Positions 1 to 6,146 of a stretch of DNA of 8,293 nucleotides are shown here, piece after piece. Both the position numbers and the translations under genes were made by a program. How positions within the stretch are numbered: the stretch's first letter is position 1; each line of letters begins with the position of its first letter. The notes below the pieces were generated by a model. That model was not told where the DNA came from. It was given only the letters and a program-made list of their open reading frames with translations, and did no database searches. The stretch spans positions 1 through 8,293 of the forward strand of contig JARFQH010000392.1 in assembly GCA_029287875.1 (NCBI GenBank), written 5' to 3'. This DNA comes from Desulfobacteraceae bacterium. Lineage in GTDB: Bacteria > Desulfobacterota > Desulfobacteria > Desulfobacterales > SG8-13.

Positions 1-141
1 ACCGCATCTGCTTTGTTGTCGGGCACTTGAAGTACAAAAGTACGTCTGCGCGCCCGACGCCTTGCATCTACGGCACCCTATAAACGCTTACAATTAGGTG
101 GTTTGAAGCGCATCGGACTTTGCAACCCTGTGAACGGTTAC
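1..141 (-). repeat. Dispersed palindromic repeat, copy 1 (cut by left edge)
   Basis: This stretch aligns without gaps to 5194-5334, with 134 of 141 positions identical (differences at 52, 63, 70, 75, 80, 97 and 130). It holds half of a long imperfect palindrome centred near 37.5 (GTAC at 32-35, AAAA loop, GTAC at 40-43; inner stem 18-24 with 52-58; outer arm 69-90). A 51-base tail with no long palindrome follows (91-141). The matching outer arm lies beyond the left edge, apart from its last 6 bases. The copy sits 40 nt downstream of the aroB stop, in the same orientation relative to transcription as copy 2. No protein is encoded. A REP/MITE-like non-autonomous element or a structured 3'-UTR RNA are the main readings. 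Confidence 0.85.
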
Positions 142-181
142 GAAGGTTTTAAAATGAAGTTATAATACCGTCGACGGCGTG

Positions 182-1216
182 TCATGAGTTCTGTTTACTG
201 GTGAAAAAATCTTGAAATTCCGCAAGGGGGATATCTTGAACCACTGCCTCGCCAATGCCACGCAGCAGTATGAAATGAACGGCATCGCTTTCTCTTTTTT
301 TGTCTTTGCGGATGGCATCGATCATACGGGCCGGATCGATGCCGCACCGAACCGGAAGGTTGAGGCGGCGCAAGAGCTGCTTGATTCTATCGGCATCGGA
401 AATTGACAGCAGCCCTTTGCTCACAGAAATGTCCACGGCGATCATCATACCGATGCTGACGGCCTCGCCATGCGAAATGCGGTTGAGATGTTCGACCGCA
501 TGGCCGAAGGTGTGACCAAAATTCAGCAGGCGCCGCAGGCCGCCCTCCTTTTCATCCTGGTTGACGATCGCGGATTTGATCGCCACCGAATCGGATACCA
601 TTCGCTCCACTGCAGCGGCCTCTAGTTTCTGGATCTGCGAATCGTTTTTCTCCAGGTAGCCAAACAATTCGGCATCACGAATCAGGGCATGTTTGACGAC
701 TTCCGCCAGGCCGCAGAGGATTTCTTTCTCGGGCAGGGTTTTCAGCAGCAATGGATCGCAGATCACAAACTGTGGCTGGCTGAAGGTGCCGACCAGGTTC
801 TTGTACCCACCTAAGTTAACACCGTTTTTTCCACCGACACTGGCGTCTACCTGAGCCAACAGGCTCGTCGCCACATACGCGCAGCGCAGACCGCGCATGA
901 AAGTCGCCGCCGCAAAACCGGCAATGTCGCACACCACACCACCGCCGATGCCGACGATGAAACTGGTTCGGTCCGTTTCCAGTTCGAGAAGTCGGCCGTA
1001 GATCATCTCCACGGTCGCCAACGACTTGGAGGCTTCACCGGGCGCGAGAGAAATGACCGCTGCCTGTGGAAACCGATCGGCGTAATACCGTTCGACATTG
1101 CGGTCGGTGATGATGACAAGTTTTGCAGCCGGCAAATGGGCTGCCAGGTTTCGCAGCTGCTCGCCGACAAGAATCGTGGAGGTGCCTGAGGCACCCGATA
1201 TGGTGTAGGTCTTCAT
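182..1216 (-). CDS. aroB: 3-dehydroquinate synthase
   Basis: This cytoplasmic enzyme converts DAHP to 3-dehydroquinate, the second step of the shikimate pathway, using NAD and a divalent metal. The 344-residue product is slightly shorter than the usual 350-370 but complete. The NAD-binding glycine-rich run GIGGGVVCDIAGF lies at 89-101. The conserved stretch from MRGL to VGTF at 107-145 includes SVGGKNGVN. Expected metal ligands are Glu172 in LAEVVKHA, His235 in LNFGHTFGHA and His249 in SHGEAV. A lysine-rich KDKK follows at 304-307. It is the last gene of the visible operon, 120 nt after the DAHP synthase, which supplies its substrate. The ATG has no good Shine-Dalgarno sequence in front (the upstream bases read CCGTATCAGACAAT), so initiation may be weak or depend on upstream translation. 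No other start fits the family's N-terminus better. Confidence 0.97.
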   Translation of the reverse strand: MKTYTISGASGTSTILVGEQLRNLAAHLPAAKLVIITDRNVERYYADRFPQAAVISLAPGEASKSLATVEMIYGRLLELETDRTSFIVGIGGGVVCDIAGFAAATFMRGLRCAYVATSLLAQVDASVGGKNGVNLGGYKNLVGTFSQPQFVICDPLLLKTLPEKEILCGLAEVVKHALIRDAELFGYLEKNDSQIQKLEAAAVERMVSDSVAIKSAIVNQDEKEGGLRRLLNFGHTFGHAVEHLNRISHGEAVSIGMMIAVDISVSKGLLSISDADRIKQLLRRLNLPVRCGIDPARMIDAIRKDKKRESDAVHFILLRGIGEAVVQDIPLAEFQDFFTSKQNS

Positions 1217-1336
1217 ATTGTCTGATACGGTTTCGCTTTTAATCGAGTGGGGTTGTTTCTTGAATCTTCCACTTATCTTTTTTATTTTTCACCCTTTGTG
1301 TACGCTGACGTCCAGATTCGGAAAAGAGCCCGAGCA

Positions 1337-2353
1337 TCACGATCGATCTTCGTAATACACGTCGTAAATCGCCTTCACCTGCCGACAGAGCTGTTGAAAC
1401 TGCTCCGGATAAAGGGACTGGGCACCGTCGCTCAGAGCCTCTTCGGGCGCATGGTGGACCTCCACCATCAATCCCTGGGCACCAACGGCTGCAGCCGCGC
1501 GGCTCAATGGGATCACCTGGTCCCGACGCCCGGCCGCATGACTTGGGTCGATGACAATCGGCAAATGACTTTCCTTGCGCACCACCGGAACGGCCGAAAG
1601 GTCCAGAGTGTTGCGGCTGTGGTGGGCGAAAGTACGGACGCCCCGTTCGCATAGAATAACCTGTTTGTTACCGCCTTCCAGGATGTATTCGGCGGCCATC
1701 AACCACTCGTCGATAGTGGCGGCCATGCCCCTCTTCAGGAAAACGGGTTTGCGTGACCGACCCGCCCGCCGCAGCAGTGAAAAATTCTGCATGTTGCGGG
1801 TACCGATCTGAATCACGTCGGCATATTCTTCCACTAGATCGAAAGTATGGTCGTCCATCACTTCGGTCACAACCGGCAATCCGGTTTCCTCCCGTACGCG
1901 CGCCAGAATCTTCAACCCTTCTTCTCCGAGCCCCTGAAAGGAGTAGGGCGATGTGCGCGGTTTGAATGCTCCGCCCCGGAAAAGCTGGGCCCCACTTTCT
2001 TTAACCAGCCTGGCGATAGTCAGCGCCTGGTGTTCGCTTTCCACGGCACAGGGTCCGGCAATGATCGTAAAGTGACCGTTACCGATGGTCACGTTGCCGA
2101 CGGTGACCATGGTGTCTTCGTGCTGAAACTCGCGGCTGACAAGCTTGTAGGGCCGAGTGACCGGGACCACGTCTTTGACCCCCGGGTAGCCCAGAAAAAG
2201 CGAGGTGTCGACCGCACCCTTGTTGTAAAGAACACCGATAGAAACCCGCTCTCCTCCGGGAATCGGGCGGGCTGTATATCCCCTGGCCTCGACCGCAGCG
2301 ACGACAGCCTCGATCTCTTCGGCGGTTGCCTTTTTATCCATGACGATTAACAT
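1337..2353 (-). CDS. aroF: 3-deoxy-7-phosphoheptulonate (DAHP) synthase, type I-beta with N-terminal ferredoxin-like domain
   Basis: This enzyme condenses phosphoenolpyruvate with erythrose-4-phosphate to DAHP, the committed entry into aromatic biosynthesis. Residues 1-70 (MLIVMDKKATAEEIEAVV...) match the small ferredoxin-like domain of Thermotoga-type enzymes, which there mediates Tyr/Phe feedback. The TIM barrel starts near FTIIAGPCAVES (95-106). Substrate-loop residues KPRTSPYSFQGLG are at 131-143. Predicted metal ligands are Cys102, His272, Glu298 and Asp309, the same numbers I recall for the Thermotoga maritima enzyme, also 338 residues long. This supports the ATG at 2353, preceded by GAGGGGG six bases upstream. 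An in-frame ATG at 2368 would add five residues but sits directly against AGGAG with no spacing. No chorismate mutase domain is fused. The symbol is ambiguous across species (aroF, aroG, aroA in Bacillus). Its place behind trpA suggests co-expression with the tryptophan branch. Confidence 0.95.
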   Translation of the reverse strand: MLIVMDKKATAEEIEAVVAAVEARGYTARPIPGGERVSIGVLYNKGAVDTSLFLGYPGVKDVVPVTRPYKLVSREFQHEDTMVTVGNVTIGNGHFTIIAGPCAVESEHQALTIARLVKESGAQLFRGGAFKPRTSPYSFQGLGEEGLKILARVREETGLPVVTEVMDDHTFDLVEEYADVIQIGTRNMQNFSLLRRAGRSRKPVFLKRGMAATIDEWLMAAEYILEGGNKQVILCERGVRTFAHHSRNTLDLSAVPVVRKESHLPIVIDPSHAAGRRDQVIPLSRAAAAVGAQGLMVEVHHAPEEALSDGAQSLYPEQFQQLCRQVKAIYDVYYEDRS

Positions 2354-2359
2354 TTTTGA

Positions 2360-2366
2360 CCCCCTC
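2360..2366 (-). promoter_or_regulatory. Ribosome binding site deciding the DAHP synthase start
   Basis: On the minus strand GAGGGGG stands six bases (TCAAAA) before the ATG at 2353. This favours that start over the in-frame ATG at 2368, whose only candidate site (AGGAG) abuts the codon directly. Confidence 0.65.
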
Positions 2367-2427
2367 ATCTCCTGTAAATAGATTGGTTGATATTGACGCT
2401 TCTGTAGACAACCCGGCAGCGAAACTC

Positions 2428-2443
2428 GGAAAGGACCCTTTCC
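2428..2443 (-). repeat. Short inverted repeat between trpA and the DAHP synthase gene
   Basis: On the minus strand GGAAAGG and CCTTTCC are separated by two bases, giving a hairpin of about six pairs with a four-base loop. No run of T follows, so it is not a convincing intrinsic terminator. It may act as an RNA-processing or stability hairpin, or be incidental. Nothing else is recognisable in the 116-nt gap. Confidence 0.4.
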
Positions 2444-2469
2444 TGTCCGGCATGCCCTTAATAATAATT

Positions 2470-3267
2470 CTACCGGTAGGTTGCCGCCTTGTATTCACGG
2501 ACCTGTGCGGCAATCCGATCCGCCAGGTCCGGACGGTCGATGTTGTTTTCGATGGTGCGTTCGAAAGCACTGCCGATGACCACCCCGTCGGCAATGGCGG
2601 CAATTGCGGCGACATCGGCCGCGGTCGATATGCCGAAGCCGACACAAATCGGCAGTGAGGTCGCCGCGCGCAGATCGGCCATTTTTTGGGTGATGTCGAC
2701 CGTGTTCAGCCCGTCGCTGCCCGTCACTCCGGTTTTGGACACAAGGTATAGAAAACCTGAACCCGATGCGGCGATGCGGCGCATGCGTTCCGGCGGTGTG
2801 GTCGGCGCTATCAGCCGGATCAGGTGCAGGTCGTTGTCGGCCCAGTGATCGGTGAATTCGGCCGATTCTTCGGGCGGCAGGTCCACCACCAGCACCCCGT
2901 CGGCGCCGGCCTCGGTGGCGCTGCGGTAAAAAGCTGCCGTCCCGTATTGAAGGATAGGGTTGTAATAGCTGAAGAGCACGATCGGCAGGCTATAGCGCGC
3001 CCGCAGCTGGCATGTCATCTCGAAAGCCCTCTGCAAACTCATCCTGCTTTCGAGCGCCCGTGCCGATGAGCGCTGGATGACCGGACCGTCGGCGGTCGGA
3101 TCGGAAAAAGGAACGCCGAGTTCAAGAACATCCACGCCGGCCCGGCACATGACGTCAAGAATCTGCAACGATACGTCCGGTTTCGGGTCGCCGGCCGTGA
3201 CAAAGCCCACCAGAGCGCTTTCATTTTTTTGCTTCAACCTGTCGAAGGTCTCGTCAATGCGATTCAT
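2470..3267 (-). CDS. trpA: Tryptophan synthase alpha subunit
   Basis: TrpA cleaves indole-3-glycerol phosphate to indole and glyceraldehyde-3-phosphate, and passes indole through the tunnel of the alpha2-beta2 complex to TrpB. The 265-residue TIM barrel is close to the 268 of E. coli. The signature from LELGVPFSDP through ADGPVIQ (48-65) contains the catalytic pair at the same numbers as in E. coli, Glu49 and Asp60. The late barrel carries the phosphate-binding loops (VGFGIST, then GVVIGSAFE). ATG follows the trpB TAA by one base, and its AAGGAG ribosome site (3278-3283) lies inside the last codons of trpB. Translational coupling would suit 1:1 subunit assembly. The stop is TAG. A 116-nt gap follows before the DAHP synthase start. 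Confidence 0.98.
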   Translation of the reverse strand: MNRIDETFDRLKQKNESALVGFVTAGDPKPDVSLQILDVMCRAGVDVLELGVPFSDPTADGPVIQRSSARALESRMSLQRAFEMTCQLRARYSLPIVLFSYYNPILQYGTAAFYRSATEAGADGVLVVDLPPEESAEFTDHWADNDLHLIRLIAPTTPPERMRRIAASGSGFLYLVSKTGVTGSDGLNTVDITQKMADLRAATSLPICVGFGISTAADVAAIAAIADGVVIGSAFERTIENNIDRPDLADRIAAQVREYKAATYR

Positions 3268-3268
3268 T

Positions 3269-4471
3269 TTATCTTTTCTCCTTTTCGAATTGGGAGAACA
3301 CGATGCCCAGATCCTTGTCGCCCCGGCCGGAAAGATTGACGATGATCACCTTTTCGGGAGGCATTTGTGGCGCGATCTGCATGGCATGAGCTACGGCATG
3401 CGAGCTTTCCAGAGCCGGGATGATGCCTTCCAGAACACACAGCGTTTTGAAGGCCGCCAGTGCCTGCCGGTCGTCGACGGCCGCATATCGGGCACGTCCG
3501 ATATCCTTTAAAAAAGCGTGCTCCGGTCCGACCCCCGGATAATCGAGACCGGCCGAAATGGAGTGGGCTTCGATGATCTGGCCGTCCTGATCCTGCAACA
3601 GGTAGGACTTGGAACCGTGAAGCACGCCGACCGACCCCTTGCCGAGTGTGGCCGCATGTTTGCCGCTGTCGATCCCCTTGCCGGCGGCTTCCACGCCGAT
3701 CATCTCGACCGGATCTTCCAGGAACGGATAAAAGAGTCCCATGGCGTTGCTGCCACCGCCGACGCAGGCCACCAGCGTATCGGGCAGCCGGCCGGTTTGC
3801 TCTAAAATCTGGCGGCGGGCTTCATCCCCGATGACGCTTTGAAAATCCCGCACCATCGCCGGATAGGGATGCGGTCCGGCCACCGAACCGATGACATAAA
3901 AAGTGTCGGACACCTCGGCCGACCAGAAGCGCATGGCCTCGTTCATGGCATCCTTCAACGTGCCGCTGCCGCTGCCGACCGACTCGACTTCGGCACCGAG
4001 AAGTTCCATTCGCTGGACGTTGGCCGCCTGTCGCTCGATGTCTTCGGTGCCCATGAAGATCCGGCACTGCATACCGAAAAGAGCCGCCACGGTGGCGGTT
4101 GCCACCCCATGCTGGCCGGCCCCGGTTTCGGCAATCAGTTTGCCCTTGCCCATCCACTTGGCCAGCAGGGCTTGCCCCAGGGTGTTGTTGATCTTGTGGG
4201 CCCCTGTGTGGGCCAGATCTTCACGCTTGAGATAGATTGCGGCACCCTTCAGAGACTCGGTCAGACGGCTGGCTAAATAAAGGGGAGTCGGCCGTCCGGC
4301 ATAATTCTTCAACAGGCGGTGGAATTCCTGCTGGAACTCCTGCCCAGGCGTTATGCGTGTGTACGCCTCTTCGAGCTCCAATATGGCCGGCATGAGCGTC
4401 TCGGCGACGTAGCGCCCGCCGAATTGTCCAAAATGTCCGTCGGCATTCGGACGGGGTTCTGTCTGTATCAT
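3269..4471 (-). CDS. trpB: Tryptophan synthase beta subunit (TrpB1 type)
   Basis: This PLP enzyme joins indole and L-serine to form L-tryptophan, acting in complex with TrpA. The 400-residue product has the expected length and an N-terminal FGQFGGRYVAETLMPA motif (15-29) typical of TrpB1 rather than the longer TrpB2 group. The PLP lysine is Lys93 in HTGAHKINN. The catalytic glutamate is Glu115 in ETGAGQHG. The PLP phosphate loop GGGSN is at 238-242. GRGDKD (382-387) closes the active-site region. The start ATG overlaps the trpF stop in an ATGA. A strong AAGGAGG lies eight bases upstream within the end of trpF, so high, coupled expression is likely. I see nothing missing or altered in the active site. 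Confidence 0.98.
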   Translation of the reverse strand: MIQTEPRPNADGHFGQFGGRYVAETLMPAILELEEAYTRITPGQEFQQEFHRLLKNYAGRPTPLYLASRLTESLKGAAIYLKREDLAHTGAHKINNTLGQALLAKWMGKGKLIAETGAGQHGVATATVAALFGMQCRIFMGTEDIERQAANVQRMELLGAEVESVGSGSGTLKDAMNEAMRFWSAEVSDTFYVIGSVAGPHPYPAMVRDFQSVIGDEARRQILEQTGRLPDTLVACVGGGSNAMGLFYPFLEDPVEMIGVEAAGKGIDSGKHAATLGKGSVGVLHGSKSYLLQDQDGQIIEAHSISAGLDYPGVGPEHAFLKDIGRARYAAVDDRQALAAFKTLCVLEGIIPALESSHAVAHAMQIAPQMPPEKVIIVNLSGRGDKDLGIVFSQFEKEKR

Positions 4472-5139
4472 TGAAAAATCCTCCTTGTTTTTTCGTCACT
4501 GTCGGTTGGAACGATGCCGGCAACTGCGGAAACAAACGCTTCGATTATAGCCAGATCCTTTTTGCCCGGGGAGGCTTCAACCCCCGAGCTGACATCGACG
4601 GCATGGGGCCGGCCGAGTCTTACGGCTTGACCGACGTTTTCAGGGGTAAGCCCACCGGCAAGGATCACCGGCGCATTCGCGGCAATCGTCTTGGCATCCG
4701 TCCAGTCCCAGACCCGGGCCGTACCCCCCGGCAACCGTCCCCTGCCGCACTCCAGCAAAAAGGCCGATGGGCCATACCGGGAGATCGACTGAAAGAATGG
4801 TTCTCTTTTCTGGAACAGGGCCTTGATCACCGTTAGACCCTCATTTTTAAGCTGCGTGACCTCAGCCGGTGTCTCGCGGCCATGAAGCTGGACACCGGTC
4901 AACCCGCACCGCTTCACTTTTTGCAGGATCACGTCAGCGGGTTCGTCCACAAAAACCCCGATGACGGCAGCCCGGCCATTCACCGCCGCGGCAATTTCTT
5001 CGGCTTGGGCATCAGAGACGAAGCGCGGACTTTTGGGGTAGAAAACCAGGCCGACGGCATCGATCTCCAGTGCCGCGCACGCTGCCGCTATTTTTGCTTC
5101 GGTCAAACCGCACACTTTTATCTGGATGGTTCTTTTCAC
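4468..5139 (-). CDS. trpF: Phosphoribosylanthranilate isomerase
   Basis: TrpF performs the Amadori rearrangement of phosphoribosylanthranilate to CdRP, between TrpD and TrpC. The free-standing 223-residue barrel has the catalytic cysteine Cys10 in IKVCGLT, the FYPKSPRFV motif (33-41) with its conserved arginine, VQLHG (83-87), the phosphate loop LAGGLTPENV (160-169) and VDVSSGVE (181-188). An oddity: the catalytic Asp normally in an LLD motif before GGTG.xFDW is Glu130 here (FLLECGRGRLPGG), and the next motif reads GGTARVWDW instead of GGTGxxFDW. About 20 residues follow the expected end of the barrel; this tail carries the trpB ribosome site. The start is GTG with only a weak GAGAAAG upstream. 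The gene is separated from trpC by a repeat element, which could alter its translation relative to neighbours. The isomerase call is firm; full activity is inferred. Confidence 0.95.
   Translation of the reverse strand: MKRTIQIKVCGLTEAKIAAACAALEIDAVGLVFYPKSPRFVSDAQAEEIAAAVNGRAAVIGVFVDEPADVILQKVKRCGLTGVQLHGRETPAEVTQLKNEGLTVIKALFQKREPFFQSISRYGPSAFLLECGRGRLPGGTARVWDWTDAKTIAANAPVILAGGLTPENVGQAVRLGRPHAVDVSSGVEASPGKKDLAIIEAFVSAVAGIVPTDSDEKTRRIFQ
4480..4486 (-). promoter_or_regulatory. Strong Shine-Dalgarno for trpB inside trpF
   Basis: AAGGAGG on the minus strand, eight bases before the trpB ATG, is the closest match to the anti-Shine-Dalgarno sequence among the genes here. It lies within the last codons of trpF, which end ...RRIFQ. 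Confidence 0.75.
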
Positions 5140-5170
5140 TGTTGCTTTCTCGGCCCAATAAGTTCATGAA

Positions 5171-5177
5171 ATTTTCA
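5171..5177. repeat. Left flanking direct repeat of the palindromic element (candidate target duplication)
   Basis: ATTTTCA stands directly against the start of the palindrome's terminal arm (5178) and recurs at 5337-5343, just outside the other end of the shared repeat. A 7-base match at both boundaries is what a transposition-derived duplication would leave. The bases are AT-rich, so chance is possible. Confidence 0.45.
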
Positions 5178-5336
5178 TAAGCGTTCACAGGGCACCGCAT
5201 CTGCTTTGTTGTCGGGCACTTGAAGTACAAAAGTACGTCTGCGCACCCGACGCCTCGCATCTGCGGCGCCCTGTAAACGCTTACAATTAAGTGGTTTGAA
5301 GCGCATCGGACTTTGCAACCCTTTGAACGGTTACAC
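5178..5336 (-). repeat. Palindromic repeat element, copy 2, between trpC and trpF
   Basis: The body at 5178-5283 is a 106-base imperfect palindrome centred at 5230.5. Its 22-base terminal arms (5178-5199 and 5262-5283) match at 20 positions, an inner seven-pair stem joins 5211-5217 to 5245-5251, and GTAC-AAAA-GTAC forms the tip. On the transcribed minus strand both arm mismatches become G-U wobble pairs, so the whole 22-pair outer stem can form in RNA. A tail (5284-5334) is also shared with copy 1. The right end is placed at 5336 by the flanking ATTTTCA; sequence shared with copy 1 stops at 5334. It encodes no protein and has no T-run after the stem, so it is not a classical terminator. Likely a REP/MITE-like non-autonomous insertion; a role in mRNA stability or processing is inference. 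Ribosomes leaving trpC must cross it to reach trpF. Confidence 0.85.
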
Positions 5337-5343
5337 ATTTTCA
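5337..5343. repeat. Right flanking direct repeat of the palindromic element
   Basis: Second ATTTTCA, two bases from the trpC stop codon (5346-5348) and two bases beyond the shared repeat sequence. It pairs with 5171-5177. If this is a true duplication, the pre-insertion trpC-trpF gap was about 40 nt, in line with the compact operon. Confidence 0.45.
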
Positions 5344-5345
5344 GG

Positions 5346-6146
5346 TCAGTTTTCTTCCAATCCGAGCAAGTTCTTCAGGAACCCCCGGGTGTCATCCGCC
5401 CGCACCAGGCTCTCACCGATAAGAAAATTGAAGATGCCGGCCGCACGAATTTTCAGGATATCTTCCCGGGAGTGTATCCCGCTTTCGGCCACGCCGGTCT
5501 GCTGCGGTTCAAACCGCTCGGCCAGTCGGATTGACGTGTTGATGTCGGTTTTGAAGACATCCAGGTTACGGTTGTTGACACCGATCAGTCGGGCGCCGGC
5601 CCCCGAAGCGATGTCCAACTCTTCCTCCGAATGGACCTCGACCAGAGCATCCACCTGCAACTCCCGGCTTAAGGAAAGGTATCCCTTGAGCTGATGTTCC
5701 GACAGGATGCGCACGATCAGAAGAATGGCATCTGCGCCGAGGGCGACGGATTCGATTACCTGGTAGGAAGAGATAATAAAGTCTTTCCTCAGCACCGGTA
5801 GGTAGGTCGCCTCGCGGGCACTGCGCAAGTCGTTGAAACTGCCGCGGAAAAACGCCTCGTCGGTGAGTACCGACATGGCCGCAGCCCCGGCGGATTCGTA
5901 TCTGCGGGCATATTCCGCCGGATCGAGATCGGACCGGATGACGCCTTTCGAAGGGGAGGCCCGCTTGACTTCGGCGATGATATTGATCCCTTGCGGACCC
6001 GGTTGTGCAAGCGCTTTCGAAAAAGACCGCACATCTTTTCTTGCTCTGGCTCTTTGCTCGAGATCGGCCGCCGGAACAGCCTTTTTTGCCTTGGTCACCT
6101 CGGCCCTTTTCTTCGCCACGATTCGATCCAGGATGTGCACACCCAT
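5346..6146 (-). CDS. trpC: Indole-3-glycerol phosphate synthase
   Basis: TrpC closes the indole ring, converting CdRP to indole-3-glycerol phosphate with loss of CO2 and water. The 266-residue barrel has its motifs in order: the IIAEVKRASPSKG core (56-68) with Glu59 and Lys61, LTDEAFFRGS (94-103), LRKDFI (119-124) with the likely catalytic acid Lys121, DAILLI (139-144), LVEVH (168-172) with Glu170, IGVNNRNL (188-195), AESGI (220-224) and FLIGESLV (241-248). It is a single-domain enzyme, not the E. coli TrpC-TrpF fusion. The ATG at 6146 shares one base with the trpD stop (TGATG). An in-frame GTG at 6149 would add one residue, and AAAGGA upstream could serve either. Both starts imply coupling to trpD. 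Downstream lies the palindromic element, beginning within about ten bases of the stop. Confidence 0.97.
   Translation of the reverse strand: MGVHILDRIVAKKRAEVTKAKKAVPAADLEQRARARKDVRSFSKALAQPGPQGINIIAEVKRASPSKGVIRSDLDPAEYARRYESAGAAAMSVLTDEAFFRGSFNDLRSAREATYLPVLRKDFIISSYQVIESVALGADAILLIVRILSEHQLKGYLSLSRELQVDALVEVHSEEELDIASGAGARLIGVNNRNLDVFKTDINTSIRLAERFEPQQTGVAESGIHSREDILKIRAAGIFNFLIGESLVRADDTRGFLKNLLGLEEN

Noticed and set aside
161..166. TATAAT on the plus strand near the 3' end of aroB
   Set aside because: No acceptable -35 box at 16-18 nt; it would drive antisense transcription into aroB. On the minus strand ATGACA and TATAAC occur nearby, but only 15 nt apart, too weak to call a promoter for the next gene.
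168..177. Perfect 10-nt palindrome CCGTCGACGG just after aroB
   Set aside because: It leaves no loop for a useful hairpin, no T-run follows, and palindromes of this size occur by chance; not called a terminator or operator.
1239..1292. Possible 17-codon minus-strand ORF beginning with GTG (KNKKDKWKIQETTPLD) between the DAHP synthase and aroB
   Set aside because: Very short, no clear ribosome site, composition explained by the AT-rich gap, and no recognisable leader-peptide features such as Trp, Phe or Tyr runs with a following terminator.
1847..2350. Long plus-strand open frames opposite the DAHP synthase, trpB, trpC and trpD genes
   Set aside because: They are antisense shadows of strongly conserved minus-strand genes, with compositions (Arg, Ser, Pro rich) typical of reverse-frame translation and no recognisable domains.
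2354..2368. Five-residue longer start for the DAHP synthase
   Set aside because: Its ribosome site would touch the start codon. The start at 2353 has proper spacing and gives the 338-residue length and metal-ligand numbering of the Thermotoga enzyme.
1..5334. Two near-identical repeats considered as CRISPR or IS ends
   Set aside because: Only two copies, 5 kb apart, with an operon between them and no spacer pattern. The intervening genes form a normal continuous trp-aro operon and include no transposase, so they are not the cargo of a composite element.
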